Assembly: GCA_963931925.1 (NCBI GenBank)
Contig: OZ007580.1
Span: 2,888,890 to 2,952,889, forward strand
Direction of reading: 5' to 3'
Length of the DNA: 64,000 nt
Source of the DNA: Onchidella celtica
Lineage: Eukaryota > Mollusca > Gastropoda > Systellommatophora > Onchidiidae
Below the pieces are notes generated by a model. It saw nothing but the letters and a program-made list of their open reading frames with translations. It did not search any database and was not told the DNA's origin. Numbering within the stretch: the stretch's first letter is position 1; each line of letters opens with the position of its first letter. Shown in pieces: positions 10,287 through 21,536 of this stretch. A program made the translations under genes and the position numbers.

Positions 10287-10747
10287 CATGTATTATAAAA
10301 AAAAATAGTGGTGAGAGTAATTCATTGTGGTGCAATTTTGACCCTTTTTTTTGCTCAACTGTTTAATGACAGTTTCAAAAATTATTAAAATGTATTTTCT
10401 TCAGTGTCAACTAATCCAGTCCAATCGCTTTTGTATCGACCGATTATATTGCTTCAAGTTTCAGGTATTTTTAAATTAAAAGTCGTGAAAAAGTAAAATA
10501 CAATGATCTTTGTTTTGGCTCCCTGTAGGAAGCTCATCGCACCGGAAACGATGCATTAATACTATGTACGTATTCAGTCCGGTGCGGGCAATTTCCCTAC
10601 CAGAAATGAGTGCGCTCTGGTGTGCATGAAATCTGTAGTAAGACTGCAGAATAATTATGGGAAGCTTTCTAGGCCAAAAAGAGAGGGAGAGAGAGGGAAC
10701 GGTTGGTTCACAGGTTTATCCCGCATAATGCCGGGGACTTCATCTAG
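10287..10747 (+). mobile_element. Helitron-like unit, copy 2 of a tandem pair
   Basis: It repeats 9833..10284 in the same orientation: ATAGTGGTGAGAGTAATTCA, the TTTGTATCGACCGATT block, the ACAATGATCTTTGTTTTGGC block, and the CCCGCATAATGCCGGG hairpin with a CTAGT end at 10744-10748. Small indels and substitutions show the two copies have diverged. The 5' boundary is approximate. Confidence 0.65.
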
Positions 10748-10759
10748 TATGGAAAAAAA

Positions 10760-11235
10760 GAAAAAAAAACTCAGATTTGACGATTACAAGTTGAAGTGTG
10801 AATGAAATACGCCTATCTCTTCATGAAGTGTACTATTTGGAACGTTTCTATTTCCATTAGGAAGTTTCCATCGGAGATCTCGTCTGATGTTAGCTGGAAA
10901 TAACATGCTTGCTTCACAGTGGCGTGCAGAGGTTTGGTGATGCCCCTCATGCCAGGAGCCAACTCCCATGCTCTAAGAGTAAGACTACAGTATAGCGCCT
11001 ACACACTCTTTCAAGTAGTGAAATGGATGCCCGTGACCGTCGTCCCCTCCGTCCTCCCTTTCTGCACGCCTCTGCCGCTTCAGCTACGTTTGTGATTACA
11101 CAAGACAAACTGAAACAGGGGGCTATGCAAAATTTAGCCCGGATTCATCAAGGCAAGGCGGAGATATGAAATGCGTAAATTATAATGTCTGTTCCTTTTA
11201 AGCGTTTTTTAGCGTGTTTTTTGGTCGAGCGCCCT
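10760..11235. other. Intergenic DNA, nothing recognised
   Basis: There is no supported gene or named repeat between the Helitron pair and the minisatellite. Only an A-rich stretch near 10750-10770 stands out. Confidence 0.4.
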
Positions 11236-12590
11236 TGGCCCTTCTGTGTGTGCATCTCCGTGACTAGTATGTTTGTGCATTTCCGTATCTCGTATGTGTC
11301 TACATGTCCGTATCTCGTATGTGTATGTATCTCTGTGACTGGTATGTATGTGTATCTTCATGTCTCGTGTGTGTATGCATCTTCATGTCATGTCTCGTAT
11401 GTGTATGCATCCTCATGCCTCATATGTGTATTTATAAGTGTATCTTCATGTCTCGTATTGTGTGTATCTTCATGTCTCGAATGTGTATGCATCTTCATGT
11501 CTCGTATGTGTATGTTACTATGTATCTTCATGTCTCCTATGTGTATGTATCGCCGTGTCTCCTATGTGTGTGAATCTCTATCTCTCGTATGTGTGTGTAT
11601 GTCTATGTCTCGTATGTGTATGTATCTTTATGCATCGTTTGTGTACCAATCTTCATGTCTCGTATGTGTATACATCTTCACGTCTCGTATGTGTGTGCAT
11701 CTTCATGTCTCGTATGTGTGTGCATCTTTAGGTCTCATAAATTATGAGTATGCATAGAATCTTCATGCCTCGTAGGTATGTGCATCTTCATGTCTCGTAG
11801 GTGTGTACATCTTCATATCTCGTATGTATATTATATGCATCTTCATTTCTCGTAGGTGTGTGCATCACCGTGTCTCGTACGTGTGTGCATCTCTATGTCT
11901 CGTATGTGTGTGCATCTCTATGTCTCGTATGTATGTCCATCTCTATGTCTCGTATGTGTGTCCGTCTCCATGTCTCGTATGTATGTCCATCTCCGTGTCT
12001 CGTATGTGTGTCCGTCTCTGTGTCTCGTATGTATGTCCATCTCCGTGTTTCGTATGTATGTCCATCTCCGTGTCTCGTATGTACATGTATGTCCATCTCC
12101 GTGTCTCGTATGTATGTCCATCTCCGTGTCTCGTATGTGTGTCCATCTCTGTGTCTCGTATGTATGTCCATCTCCGTGTCTCGTATGTATGTCCATCTCC
12201 GTGTCTCGTATGTATGTCCATCTCCGTGTCTCGTATGTGTGTCCATCTCCGTGTCTCGTATGTGTGTCCATCTCTGTGTCTCGTATGTATGTCCATCTCC
12301 GTGTCTCGTATGTATGTCCATCTCCGTGTCTCGTATGTGTGTCCATCTCCGTGTCTCGTATGTATGTCCATCTCTGTGTCTCGTATGTATGTCCATCTCC
12401 GTGTCTCGTATGTATGTCCATCTCCGTGTCTCGTATGTATGTCCATCTCCGTGTCTCGTATGTATGTCCATTTCCGTGTCTCGTATGTGTGTCCATCTCC
12501 GTGTCTCGTATGTATGTCGATCTCCGTGTCTCGTATGTATGTCCATCTCCCTGTCTCGTATGTGTGTCCACCTCCGTGTCTCGTATATAT
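11236..12590. repeat. 25-bp minisatellite array
   Basis: A tandem array with a unit containing CTCGTATGTATGTCCATCTC, period 25 bp. From about 11890 to 12585 there are roughly 28 near-perfect units, with one small insertion near 12080. From about 11236 to 11890 the units are degenerate and vary in length. The unit has no stop trinucleotide on either strand in any phase, and 25 is not a multiple of 3, so overlapping open frames run through all six phases. These frames are a by-product of the repeat, not genes. Confidence 0.95.
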
Positions 12591-12841
12591 ATGTTACGAG
12601 TGGAATCTTGTTTTGCGAATATAGCTCTCAAATCGAGAGGTCTAACTCACACTCGGACAAACTGTCAAACACACAAGTAAATAATGGAATAACAATATTA
12701 TGTGAATTAATTCAGGCCTGTAGGGCCATATCTCTATTATATGTTTATAAATTCGAGTGCATAGGCCTATAGAAGATCTAGTGGTATCTCGGTGGACGCC
12801 TTAATAGTCTAGATATATTTAGTGATAGATTCTACAATGCA

Positions 12842-13120
12842 CAAAATTGAATATACAAATAAATTCTAGATCTAGATCTAATCATAATACAAATATCTGG
12901 ATCTAGATTTAGGTCTAACCATTCATCCTATCACATAAAATTTAGAATCAAAATGTTGATAGAGTCGAGTCTTATAAATACCAAAATTGAATATACAAAT
13001 AAATTCTAGATCTAGATCTAATCATAATACAAATATCTGGATCTAGAATTAGGTCTAACCATTCATCCCAACACATTAAAATTTATAATCAAAATGTTGA
13101 TAGAGTCGAGTCTTATAAAT
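12842..13120. repeat. Two-copy 140-bp tandem duplication
   Basis: CAAAATTGAATATACAAATA starts both copies (12842 and 12982). The copies differ by a few bases. Each contains the TCTAGATCTAGATCTA palindromic stretch and the GTTGATAGAGTCGAGTCTTA segment that leads into the LINE remnant downstream. Confidence 0.85.
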
Positions 13121-13290
13121 ATCTGGGAATCCATGTTGACTCCAAACTCGACTGGCACGCTCATACCACCTCAGTTCACGCAAAGGCAAACAAACGTATG
13201 TATTTCTTGAGGAAGCTGACATCATTTAATGTAGATAAAACACTCATTCAGATGTTTTACAAATCAACTATCCAGAGTATCATTCTATAG
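13090..13290 (+). mobile_element. LINE reverse-transcriptase remnant
   Basis: An in-frame stretch from about 13095 to the TAG at 13288-13290 reads YKYLGIHVDSKLDW, then KANKRMYFLRKL and TLIQMFYKSTIQSII. This is the region just after the palm domain in non-LTR reverse transcriptases (YLGI...LDW followed by the FLRKL block). Only about 65 codons remain. Its upstream edge is duplicated in tandem. Confidence 0.75.
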
Positions 13291-13294
13291 CCTG

Positions 13295-15447
13295 TCCCCG
13301 GTAAACCGCCGTGGATGTGCAGTGGTCTGTAGAGATCAGCAGTTCTCGGAGTTTATAGCCAGATCCCCCCCCCCCCCCCCTGCGAGCCCAGGTGCCCTTA
13401 ATTGTGTGATCTAGATATAGAAATACAGTTGTTGTTTTTTTTACGGCGGGGCTTGATACAAAGAATTTGCTAGAATTATCTTGACCTTGCTCGGGTCGGC
13501 TACTTTATATAGTGTTACAAAAGACATAAATTCACCAGTATGAAAATTTAAGTTCACTGTAGAATTGAGAGGTCCCTCACGTAAATAAACTTTTACTTTA
13601 CAATCAAATAATGTTGCACTCCAGTCAATTAATTCATTTTCTCAAGGCATTCAGATCAAAGATAAATATTTCTTTGAAAATGAAGTCGATTCTAGTTTTA
13701 CTACTAACCACTGGTTAATATTATTGAATATCTATATACATGAATATCATGAACTCAAGTTTCTTGAAAATATTTGATAAGTGCATTCATAATCTCATTT
13801 TCACGCTTTCGCCCATACTATGAAGGACAGTTTATTTTACAAAATTAAATAATACTGGAAGATTTAAAACAGTGATCTTGTTATCTTTGTAAGTTGAAAA
13901 TACCTTCTCCCAAGTATGAGTAATACACCGCTACTTTAATAAGTGGCATCGTTACAACATCATTACTACACCTTTGTAATGTAAACCCAACCAAAAACAA
14001 CAAAGGACAAAAAGTTCGATGCGTCACGAACACGCGATTCAGTTCGTTGAGTTTAGTCCTGAGTATGTTTTCTACATCATTTGTTACAAAAATAATAAGT
14101 AATTCTTTGTTACATTATGGGCGTACTCGTCCTCATTTCATAAATGGTATATTGTGATTGGTCACCTGTTAGAAAACCGTTTAGAATCTGAAAAATTGCT
14201 TGAATGTCGTGAGTTTTTCGTTGCACTGCGTTTACGTTATCAATAGATTTTACATGTGACATGGAATAATTTACTGCAATTAATTCAGCGGGAAAATCTA
14301 GCAAACAAGTCATGATTAACGATTAAACCGTCTTTTACATTTCGCTGCATCTAATCAGAATCAAACATACTGCCGCGCGCTTTGATTAACTTATAATTGG
14401 AAGTCGATACTTATGCATGTTGAAAACTAGACTCATTAGCTAATTATGTGTTCAGATAATCCGTGGGAAATGTGGAGTTTTGAAATTGTTTACTGTTTTG
14501 TTTTGTTTTGTGTTTTGTTCTAATTTCCAATCTCTTTACCCGGTCCGTTGACCAATGATTTTATGATAGGCTTAATGGAAATGTAATATGCCGACAAAAA
14601 GTACAGTTAATATGTGTCCTACTTAGAGATGAAAGTCTCTGGCTATTGCCATTTCAATTTCAGTGAGTAGGTGCAATCAATTGGGCCCTTCAATTCTGAT
14701 AAATTACACCTGGCAGGACAGCATAAATAAGAAACACCAACATTACGCTAGTTCAGCTCAGTTACATGTCTCAGGTCTGTCCGTTTGTCTCGAGGCTTCG
14801 ATAAAGCACCCAAGCTTTTGTAAACACAAAAACAGCATTCTTGTATTATTGGTAATAATAATAATGTAAGCAGTTGATGATGGTGGACAACAAATCTGGA
14901 TACAAAGTCAGGGGTCGTAAACGTATTATGCGTTTATTTCAGAGCAAAACCAAAAACTACACCGAAGGGGAACAAAGGTAAAAAGAAAAGAACAGAAAAC
15001 CAACACAGCAGCTCAGGCTGTAGAGACAAAAAGAATAAAGCATCATAGGCAAATGGCATACTAATTATTATATACAGCATGAACACATTGTATACAGAAA
15101 CTAATGAACATCCAACATTCCAAGGCTTAATAACAATCAAAATGACAAGTAGCAAGGGAACGTAACCGGGCATTAAATTTCCCAGTCCTAAACGAGTATC
15201 AGGGCTCCCCTTAAAGCCAGATGACAGACTTCAAATAAGTGATATCCCGACACAACATGCACAGGGGACTGCCCCTAAAAGCGTATATATTACTGATTAG
15301 ATTATTAACCAAAACACAGAGACTGTTCTAAAGTAATACTTAGCAGGTCTCATGGCAATTAAGCATGACCCAGGCTATGGATTGTTTGGCCAATATTATT
15401 TATAAGCGTTACTATTTTACGTGGACCACACGGGGATGATCACCATA
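13295..15447. other. Intergenic DNA, no gene recognised
   Basis: AT-rich sequence with a poly-C run at about 13367-13380. Short open frames show no conserved motifs. I cannot name any element here. Confidence 0.45.
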
Positions 15448-16669
15448 TCTATATTAATAAAAGTGAAACCTTACGACAATTGCAGCGCGCCTTTCGCTAC
15501 TCCTCTGTTAATGCTGATTCGGTGGCCCTCAGATTTTATACAACGCTTAGTAAAGACCGTCGTCGTGTCCCCGGCACAAAAAAATACCAAAAAAATTAAT
15601 AACTCGCAGAACGTTTGTATTAGTTGCTAGGTTGCGACACATTGGCGTTCGGTCTATTTTTTCGGCAAATTAATGTAATTGAGATTGGTTCCGGTTTCAA
15701 CATCACACTCACAAAACAACGTCCGGTTAGGACCGGTTTGAATGATGAGATTAAGCTCTAAGACTATGAAGTATGAAACTTTGTATGTGTGTTCTCAATG
15801 TGCCTAGACCAGGAAAAAGAAAGGGTCTGGAATTGATATATAGAGAGGGTTCACTTCCGCCAAATCGCGAAACTAGGTCGCTGCGGTAAACAAGAAACTG
15901 AAGAATTGAAAGAGACCTTTTTCACCAAAGACAGTGTGCATATCTGTTTACTTGTGGTTTGTTCATATTTTTGGGCTGCTTGGAACTATTTACAACCATT
16001 TGTAAGCTCCTACGCCCCGTGGAAATGCACAAACGGATATTGTTTACCGCAGCGACCTACTTTCCGCTCCATGCTAACAGTGGTTTCGCAGAGCCCCCCG
16101 TGTCTCGCAGTGCAAATCAACCAATAGTGAACCCTCTCTATATATATCTATACTCTCTGATGTAACTAAGATTGGTTCCGGTATAGACTGTATCACACTC
16201 ACAAAACTTCCGGTTAGGACTGGTTTGAATGATGAGATTTAGTCCCAAGACTATGAAGTATGAAACTTTGTGTGGTTCTCAATGTGCCTCGACTAGGAAA
16301 AAGAAAGAGGTCTGGAATTGGTGGAGATTGACACTGCAGGGCCAAAAGTACAGGTTTGTGTTTTCAATATGCCGCCTAGGAAAATATCATGATATTTCTT
16401 TTCCATTAACACGTGACGCTATCACTTCCTGCGATGTGCAAACAAACTAACCCGTGCGCAAATCATAGCTATAATTTGACGGGTGCTGGCGGGACGCGCA
16501 GGACGTCAGTGCGCAAAGGGAGAGCAGTAAAACCTATCTAAAAACAAACAAGCAAACAAAAATAAAATAAAGCTAAAGGAACAGGCAAAATGAAGCAGGT
16601 CCATAATAATCACCCAGAACTGAAACTAATAAATCGATTTATCCCGGGCAGGGCCGGGAACTCAGCTAG
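15448..16669 (+). mobile_element. Non-autonomous Helitron with a nested inverted-repeat insertion
   Basis: The element starts TCTATATTAATAAAAG (preceded by A) and ends CAGCTAG followed by T. A CCCGG/CCGGG hairpin (16643-16658) lies about 10 bases from the 3' end. These are Helitron termini inserted between A and T. The interior has no replication-initiator or helicase ORF. A second block near 16227-16320 repeats the sequence at 15740-15830 (GGTTTGAATGATGAGATT onward), now separated by an inserted palindromic element. Related pieces occur at 42605..43240 (reverse) and at 52030..52198 (3' end). Confidence 0.75.
15837..16144. mobile_element. MITE-like inverted-repeat element nested in the Helitron
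   Basis: A 19-bp perfect terminal inverted repeat, TATATAGAGAGGGTTCACT (15837-15855), is answered by its reverse complement at 16126-16144. Inside, a 20-bp perfect inverted pair lies at 15874-15893 and 16040-16059. It carries no ORF with recognisable motifs. TA-rich flanks suggest a TA target. It lies between two related Helitron blocks, so it inserted later or accompanied their duplication. Confidence 0.75.
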
Positions 16670-19212
16670 TAATTTACAAGCCCACCTGAAAGTGTCGTCT
16701 GAATCCTTCTTAATCATATAAACAGTTAGACTTGTGACCATATAAGAATTTATAAGCATTTCGTTAATCATCAAAATCGATACAAGGTTCCAGAATTAGA
16801 ACATACTCAATGAATGCAAGAATTGACCAAAACTGTAAGAAAATACACCGAGGTATCTATGATCATAGTGGAGGCCCATAGATCTCAAGCCAGAGGCATT
16901 GGATTCGAACTCTAACATAACTAATGTATGTATTATAAGCTTGATACCCCACCACCAGGGCAACAATGCCATTGCCATGTCGTCGATATTGCTAAATCCA
17001 ACAGCTTGATCATAATTACTGTAAAAGCATACATAAAAACCTACAAACATATGCATAAATAACAGTAAATTAATATATATGTACATACAGCCCTAGAATA
17101 CAGAACCAGACTATAAGAAGCAATTAAGGTGGCTAAGCCCGTCTGATAGCCTACAGCAATCGATAAATAATAATCGAAGCACGGACCTTAGAGGTACGTG
17201 GACGACCATCCCACCCTAGAGGTTAACTTAAAATCTAGGTAGCTAGTACAGGGCCAAACCCAATGGTGATGCCAAGCAGACCATAGCTGCAGCCTAACCT
17301 AAACAGAGGGGTAATCACATGGATCTAGTGACTAGACCAAGAATGGCCCAAGAGCATGAACAGTGTCCAGAATATTTTAAATGGGAAACATCATACAGTA
17401 ATGAAAGCTTATTTATGGGGACTCCAATAGTATTACCCAAGACTCACTATACATAGTGGGTCTTGGGTATTACAACAGTATGGACCTAAGCTTAAGCCGA
17501 CTAAATTAGGCAATTATTATGTACCAGACAGCTGGACAATCACTTTGTTATGACACCATTTTGAAATGCAGTTTATAAAAGAGCGCGTGGCACGACACGT
17601 GCAAGCAAACAGATACAGATAATAAAACCTGCACAGAACAGCATTATAGCTTAACTGGACTGTAAAGAAGCATGGCACTAAAATAAAGCTGGGCCTAGCT
17701 AAGAATACTAAACTGAAACGCATTATTAATGGTAAATATGCGCGAACACACAATAGGCCATTTACAGGACTTACACGATACTTCCACTCTGTGATCATTG
17801 CAAAAGGTCACAAAATAATTGAGTACAGCATCTACACATGAGACATTAAAACAATATCTCACTTAAAACTACAACAATGAAAAGCACATTTTTAAATAGG
17901 TACTACATATATAAAATCCTTATGCCAACTTACCCAATATAAGAAATGGAACTTTAATAACTTTAACTTTCAATGTCTGTACCCCTCGCCGTCAGAGGTG
18001 AGTATGACTGACTCAGGCTGGTCCATGGAGCTATTAATAACACTGGAGTGCGAACAGCTGATTTCATGCGAGCGCATTAGAAGGCGATAGTCGCCATCTT
18101 GTATAGGGCAAGCACGGACTGCGCCTCAGCGTTTACTCATCCGTTACACTACAGCGTCTGCTTTCTACCTTCCCTTTCCTTTTCTTCTGCTAACTCCTTC
18201 TTTCTTTTCCTCTGCTCCTGTACCTTCTGTTTCTTCTCTACTTTCTTTCTTTCCTGCTTCAAAAAGGAGTGAGAACTGTTCTCATTCAATTTAAGTCAAT
18301 GAATTTACTATAAAACTAGACCTTAATAGCCTATGTATTTGGATTTTTACCACAGTATTATTTTTTGTTTCTCATTAAATTCAGTTGTTTACTATTAGCT
18401 GGTGTGCACTGGCTCTTTTGAACTCTTGTTTTGAATACATCATGTAATCATAATAATAAATAATAATGGTGCTAGTGATCCCAGTTGATGCACATACAAC
18501 ACTGATGTCACAATGCAATTACCAGTGACCGCACCTCATGCAAAGTGTCAGATGAATGCATGTCGGTGCAGTCAGTGCCATATGTGCATAATCATACTCA
18601 TAATACCCAGAAAACATTTTTTTTAATGAAAATCCACCCGAAGTAGAATGCCCAGAGCACTTCTGTGAGCTTACACCAGACCACTTAATGGTGAAATCTG
18701 TAGGGTCACATAATTATTTACCTTTGAACTCAAGATGGAAGTTGTGCGAACACAAAACTTGGGAAAGTCATCCAAGGCAAAATACAAGCTTAAACAGCAG
18801 TCATATGCTATGTGATGTTGTGATCTCTTGATAAGAACGTCACAAAACGTGGATTAGTCACAAAAACACTGGTAAATGAAACTGTATGGAAAAACAAATA
18901 CTGACCGCATCAACGTGCTGACTGCACCTAGTGCATTGACTATAGATCTAGAATCTAGATTCACAAGGTGAGAGATTGCCCTGTAGCCGTGGGAATTTAT
19001 ACATTTTTGTTTGGAAAAGCTCTGGAATGCACAATCCAGCTGTGCTCAAACCCCTGAATAACTAGGCTAAGGCTCTTCTGATTTTTAGATATAATATATA
19101 TACTTGACTGAGTGAGTACAACCAAGCTGGTAGATTAAGATGTTCTTCTTCTTGGCTATCCAATCATTTGCTACATCTCGGCCTATGATTTACATATATT
19201 ATTATAATTATG
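16670..19212. other. Intergenic DNA, no gene recognised
   Basis: No supported gene. A near-perfect hairpin lies at about 17435-17467 (CCCAAGACTCACTAT, ATAGTGGGTCTTGGG). A pyrimidine-rich stretch lies at about 18165-18255. Open frames here show no family motifs. Confidence 0.45.
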
Positions 19213-19294
<82 letters not shown>

Positions 19295-19295
19295 C
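19213..19295. repeat. (CT)n-(CA)n compound microsatellite
   Basis: An uninterrupted CT run of about 33 repeats passes directly into a short CA run. Open frames across it are low-complexity artefacts. Confidence 0.95.
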
Positions 19296-20399
19296 AGCTC
19301 CTGGATCTTAATGGGTCTATGGCAAAACCAACATTCCCTCAGTTCTTTAGCATGTTTTGTGTGTGTGTGTGTGTTTTTTATAATTGTTATGTACACCCTC
19401 TCAAATGATTGTTGGTTATCTGAGAGAAACTGACTTGTAAAGTTTCCTCTGTCCACACGCTGATTTTTTTTTTCTTTTAACATGACTCATCATGAGCTAA
19501 ACTAACATGCGGTAAAAAAGAGTACTACATAGTTCCCTTCCCTTTTACTTCTAAACGAGTGACCAATAAATAAAAATACCATAATATAAAAACAGCATAA
19601 ATCATAAATTTGTATTTATTATCAAACACTTTAAAAGAAAATAATACAAGTATATGATAATCCGTAAATAACATAAATGTTAATATTTCTGCTTGTATCT
19701 TTTAATTTTGATCACCACCGTGAAAAGAGAAAAAAACAGCGCTGACTAGGCCCTATCTATTACATACAATAGTGTACTGGGCGGGCCTTGCGCTGCCGTA
19801 CTTTGCCCTACTTTTTCCGCCATCTTGGGGTTTCAATAGTGCGCGGCTTGCAGGGCAAGCGAAGAGGGCTGTGCGCACTCCAGTTTTATTAGTACCTCCA
19901 TGGGCTGGTCAGACTGGACAAAGCGAAATTCGCGCCAGTGGTCAGCTGACCTCCGGAGGGAGTGCACCGCCAACAAAATAGTTCCTAACATTGATAGCTA
20001 CCCTGGGCACAAACGCGAATAGATGGCCAACCCCAAAATGAATTAAGTTATTTAATAAATCTATAATTTTATAAAGCACAGTTCTGCTATAAAATGAAAA
20101 TCAAACAGTCAATTAATTATTACTGAACACGACCCCATGGCCCAAAGAAGTGTATGAAGATATCAAGCCCTAGACAAAGAAGGTACCACTACGTGCAGCG
20201 TAAGATGGTCGGGACTAACAAAGGGGTAGTACTAAGCCCACGTGGAGACTAGCCTAACAAAGAAGATGCAATTTACATACTACGGCGCTAAAATAATTAG
20301 GTCAGCTCATGAAATGAAGAATAACCTATGTCAATGGGTGGACAGAAGTAAAAGGGGGTGGACAAAATAATACGACATAAAATATACCACTGTGGCTAC

Positions 20400-20530
20400 A
20401 ATAATAATAATAACTAGAATTTCCATAGCGCATTTCTAATAAAATTACTACTCAATGCGCTGTACATTGCATCAGTGATTCATGCACACACTTTCCAAAT
20501 CTCATACTAATAATAATAATAATAATAGTT
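20400..20530 (-). mobile_element. LINE/SINE 3' tail
   Basis: On the - strand the sequence reads TACAGCGCATTGAGTAGTAA, then AAATGCGCTATGGAAATTCT and a (TTA)n tail. This matches the tail architecture of the other LINE 3' ends in this window (GCGCTATATAAATG plus ATT repeats). No coding part is visible in this piece. Confidence 0.5.
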
Positions 20531-20659
20531 CGTCCATCAGGTATGATGATGACCTTAACAACACCAGAGGAATAAAGAACAGAAATTGTTGAGAATTTCA
20601 ACACATGGACAATAAAGAGAACTAAAGGACACAGAGGACAGAATGGAAAGACTGTTCTT

Positions 20660-21037
20660 TCATGACTTATGGCTTCTCATGTGACTGATAAGTCCTATTT
20701 TTGCCCTGCAGACCCTTCCGCATAAATGACAAGAGTGCTCCGTTGGTTCAGTACCACTGGGCCTTTTCTTGCGCCGTTCTCTTTTTTTGATAGCCTGCTG
20801 GACTCTGTCAGCTTCCCATGCTTTGCTGCCTCTGGTAAGGGCCGCCCTCCAATTTGCACGATCAAGCGAGAGCTTTTCCCACTCACTCACATCAATGGCA
20901 AAGGTCTTCAGTGATTGCTTGAGAGTGTCTTTGTAACGTCTCTTTGGGGCCCCAACATTCCTCGTTCCATTGGAGAGCTCAGAGAAGAAGATTTGCTTAG
21001 GGAGTCTGGAGTCGGGCATTCTGACAACAAATATCAT
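20660..21037 (-). pseudogene. LINE ORF2 C-terminus with zinc-finger-like end
   Basis: The 125-residue frame reads VVRMPDSRLPKQIFFSELSN near its start, then RRYKDTLKQSLK, WRAALTRG, and ends with a C2H2-like CHLCGRVCRAKIGLISHMRSH. This arrangement is the C-terminal tail of RTE-like and related non-LTR polymerases, often annotated as host proteins by mistake. No RT palm motifs are attached, so it is a fragment. The zinc-finger residues C, C, H, H are intact. Confidence 0.7.
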
Positions 21038-21536
21038 ACTAAAACACTCTCATCCATACAAACTTTCAGTTTCACACACATAGACGCTCTTAGTCGTATA
21101 GCACTAGGTTATATAATCAATTATAACATCAAAGTACAGAATAGAATTTTGAAAATTTAACAGTTTCGGAGGAAAGGGTGATGTTTTACGCTTTTCTTAA
21201 AGCTTTCAAGATTCGGTGATTCACGAATGTTCAAGGGTATCTGGTTCCAGACAAAAGGTCCAAAATAATTGAAGGATCTATGGCCTATAGTTTTATAGTT
21301 TTTAGATGGGATTCTTAAGATTGTTTTGTCACTTGATGATCTTAGTGAACGAGATGGTGTGTAGTCTTGTACAGAATTTTTGAGATAGCTGGGTGCGGTG
21401 TTATTTAAACATTTGTAACAAAAAACAGCATACCAAAGGATCCACAGTCATCGAACATCTTTTCCTGTCAGACCTCCGTTGCCCATGCTCTGAGAAAAGT
21501 TGATTTGTGTTTGCATCATTTCAGCAGTTAAGAATA

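Noticed and set aside
11890-12585. Possible CRISPR-like array
   Set aside because: Units are directly adjacent 25-mers with no unique spacers, in a eukaryotic genome.
11185-12772. Several overlapping long open frames on both strands
   Set aside because: They are a consequence of a stop-free 25-bp minisatellite. They have no start context, no domain, and all phases are equally open.
21507-21536. Longer N-terminus of the receptor
   Set aside because: The extra ten codons begin with GTG, not ATG, and overlap a splice-acceptor-like tract. ATG 21537 has a better context.
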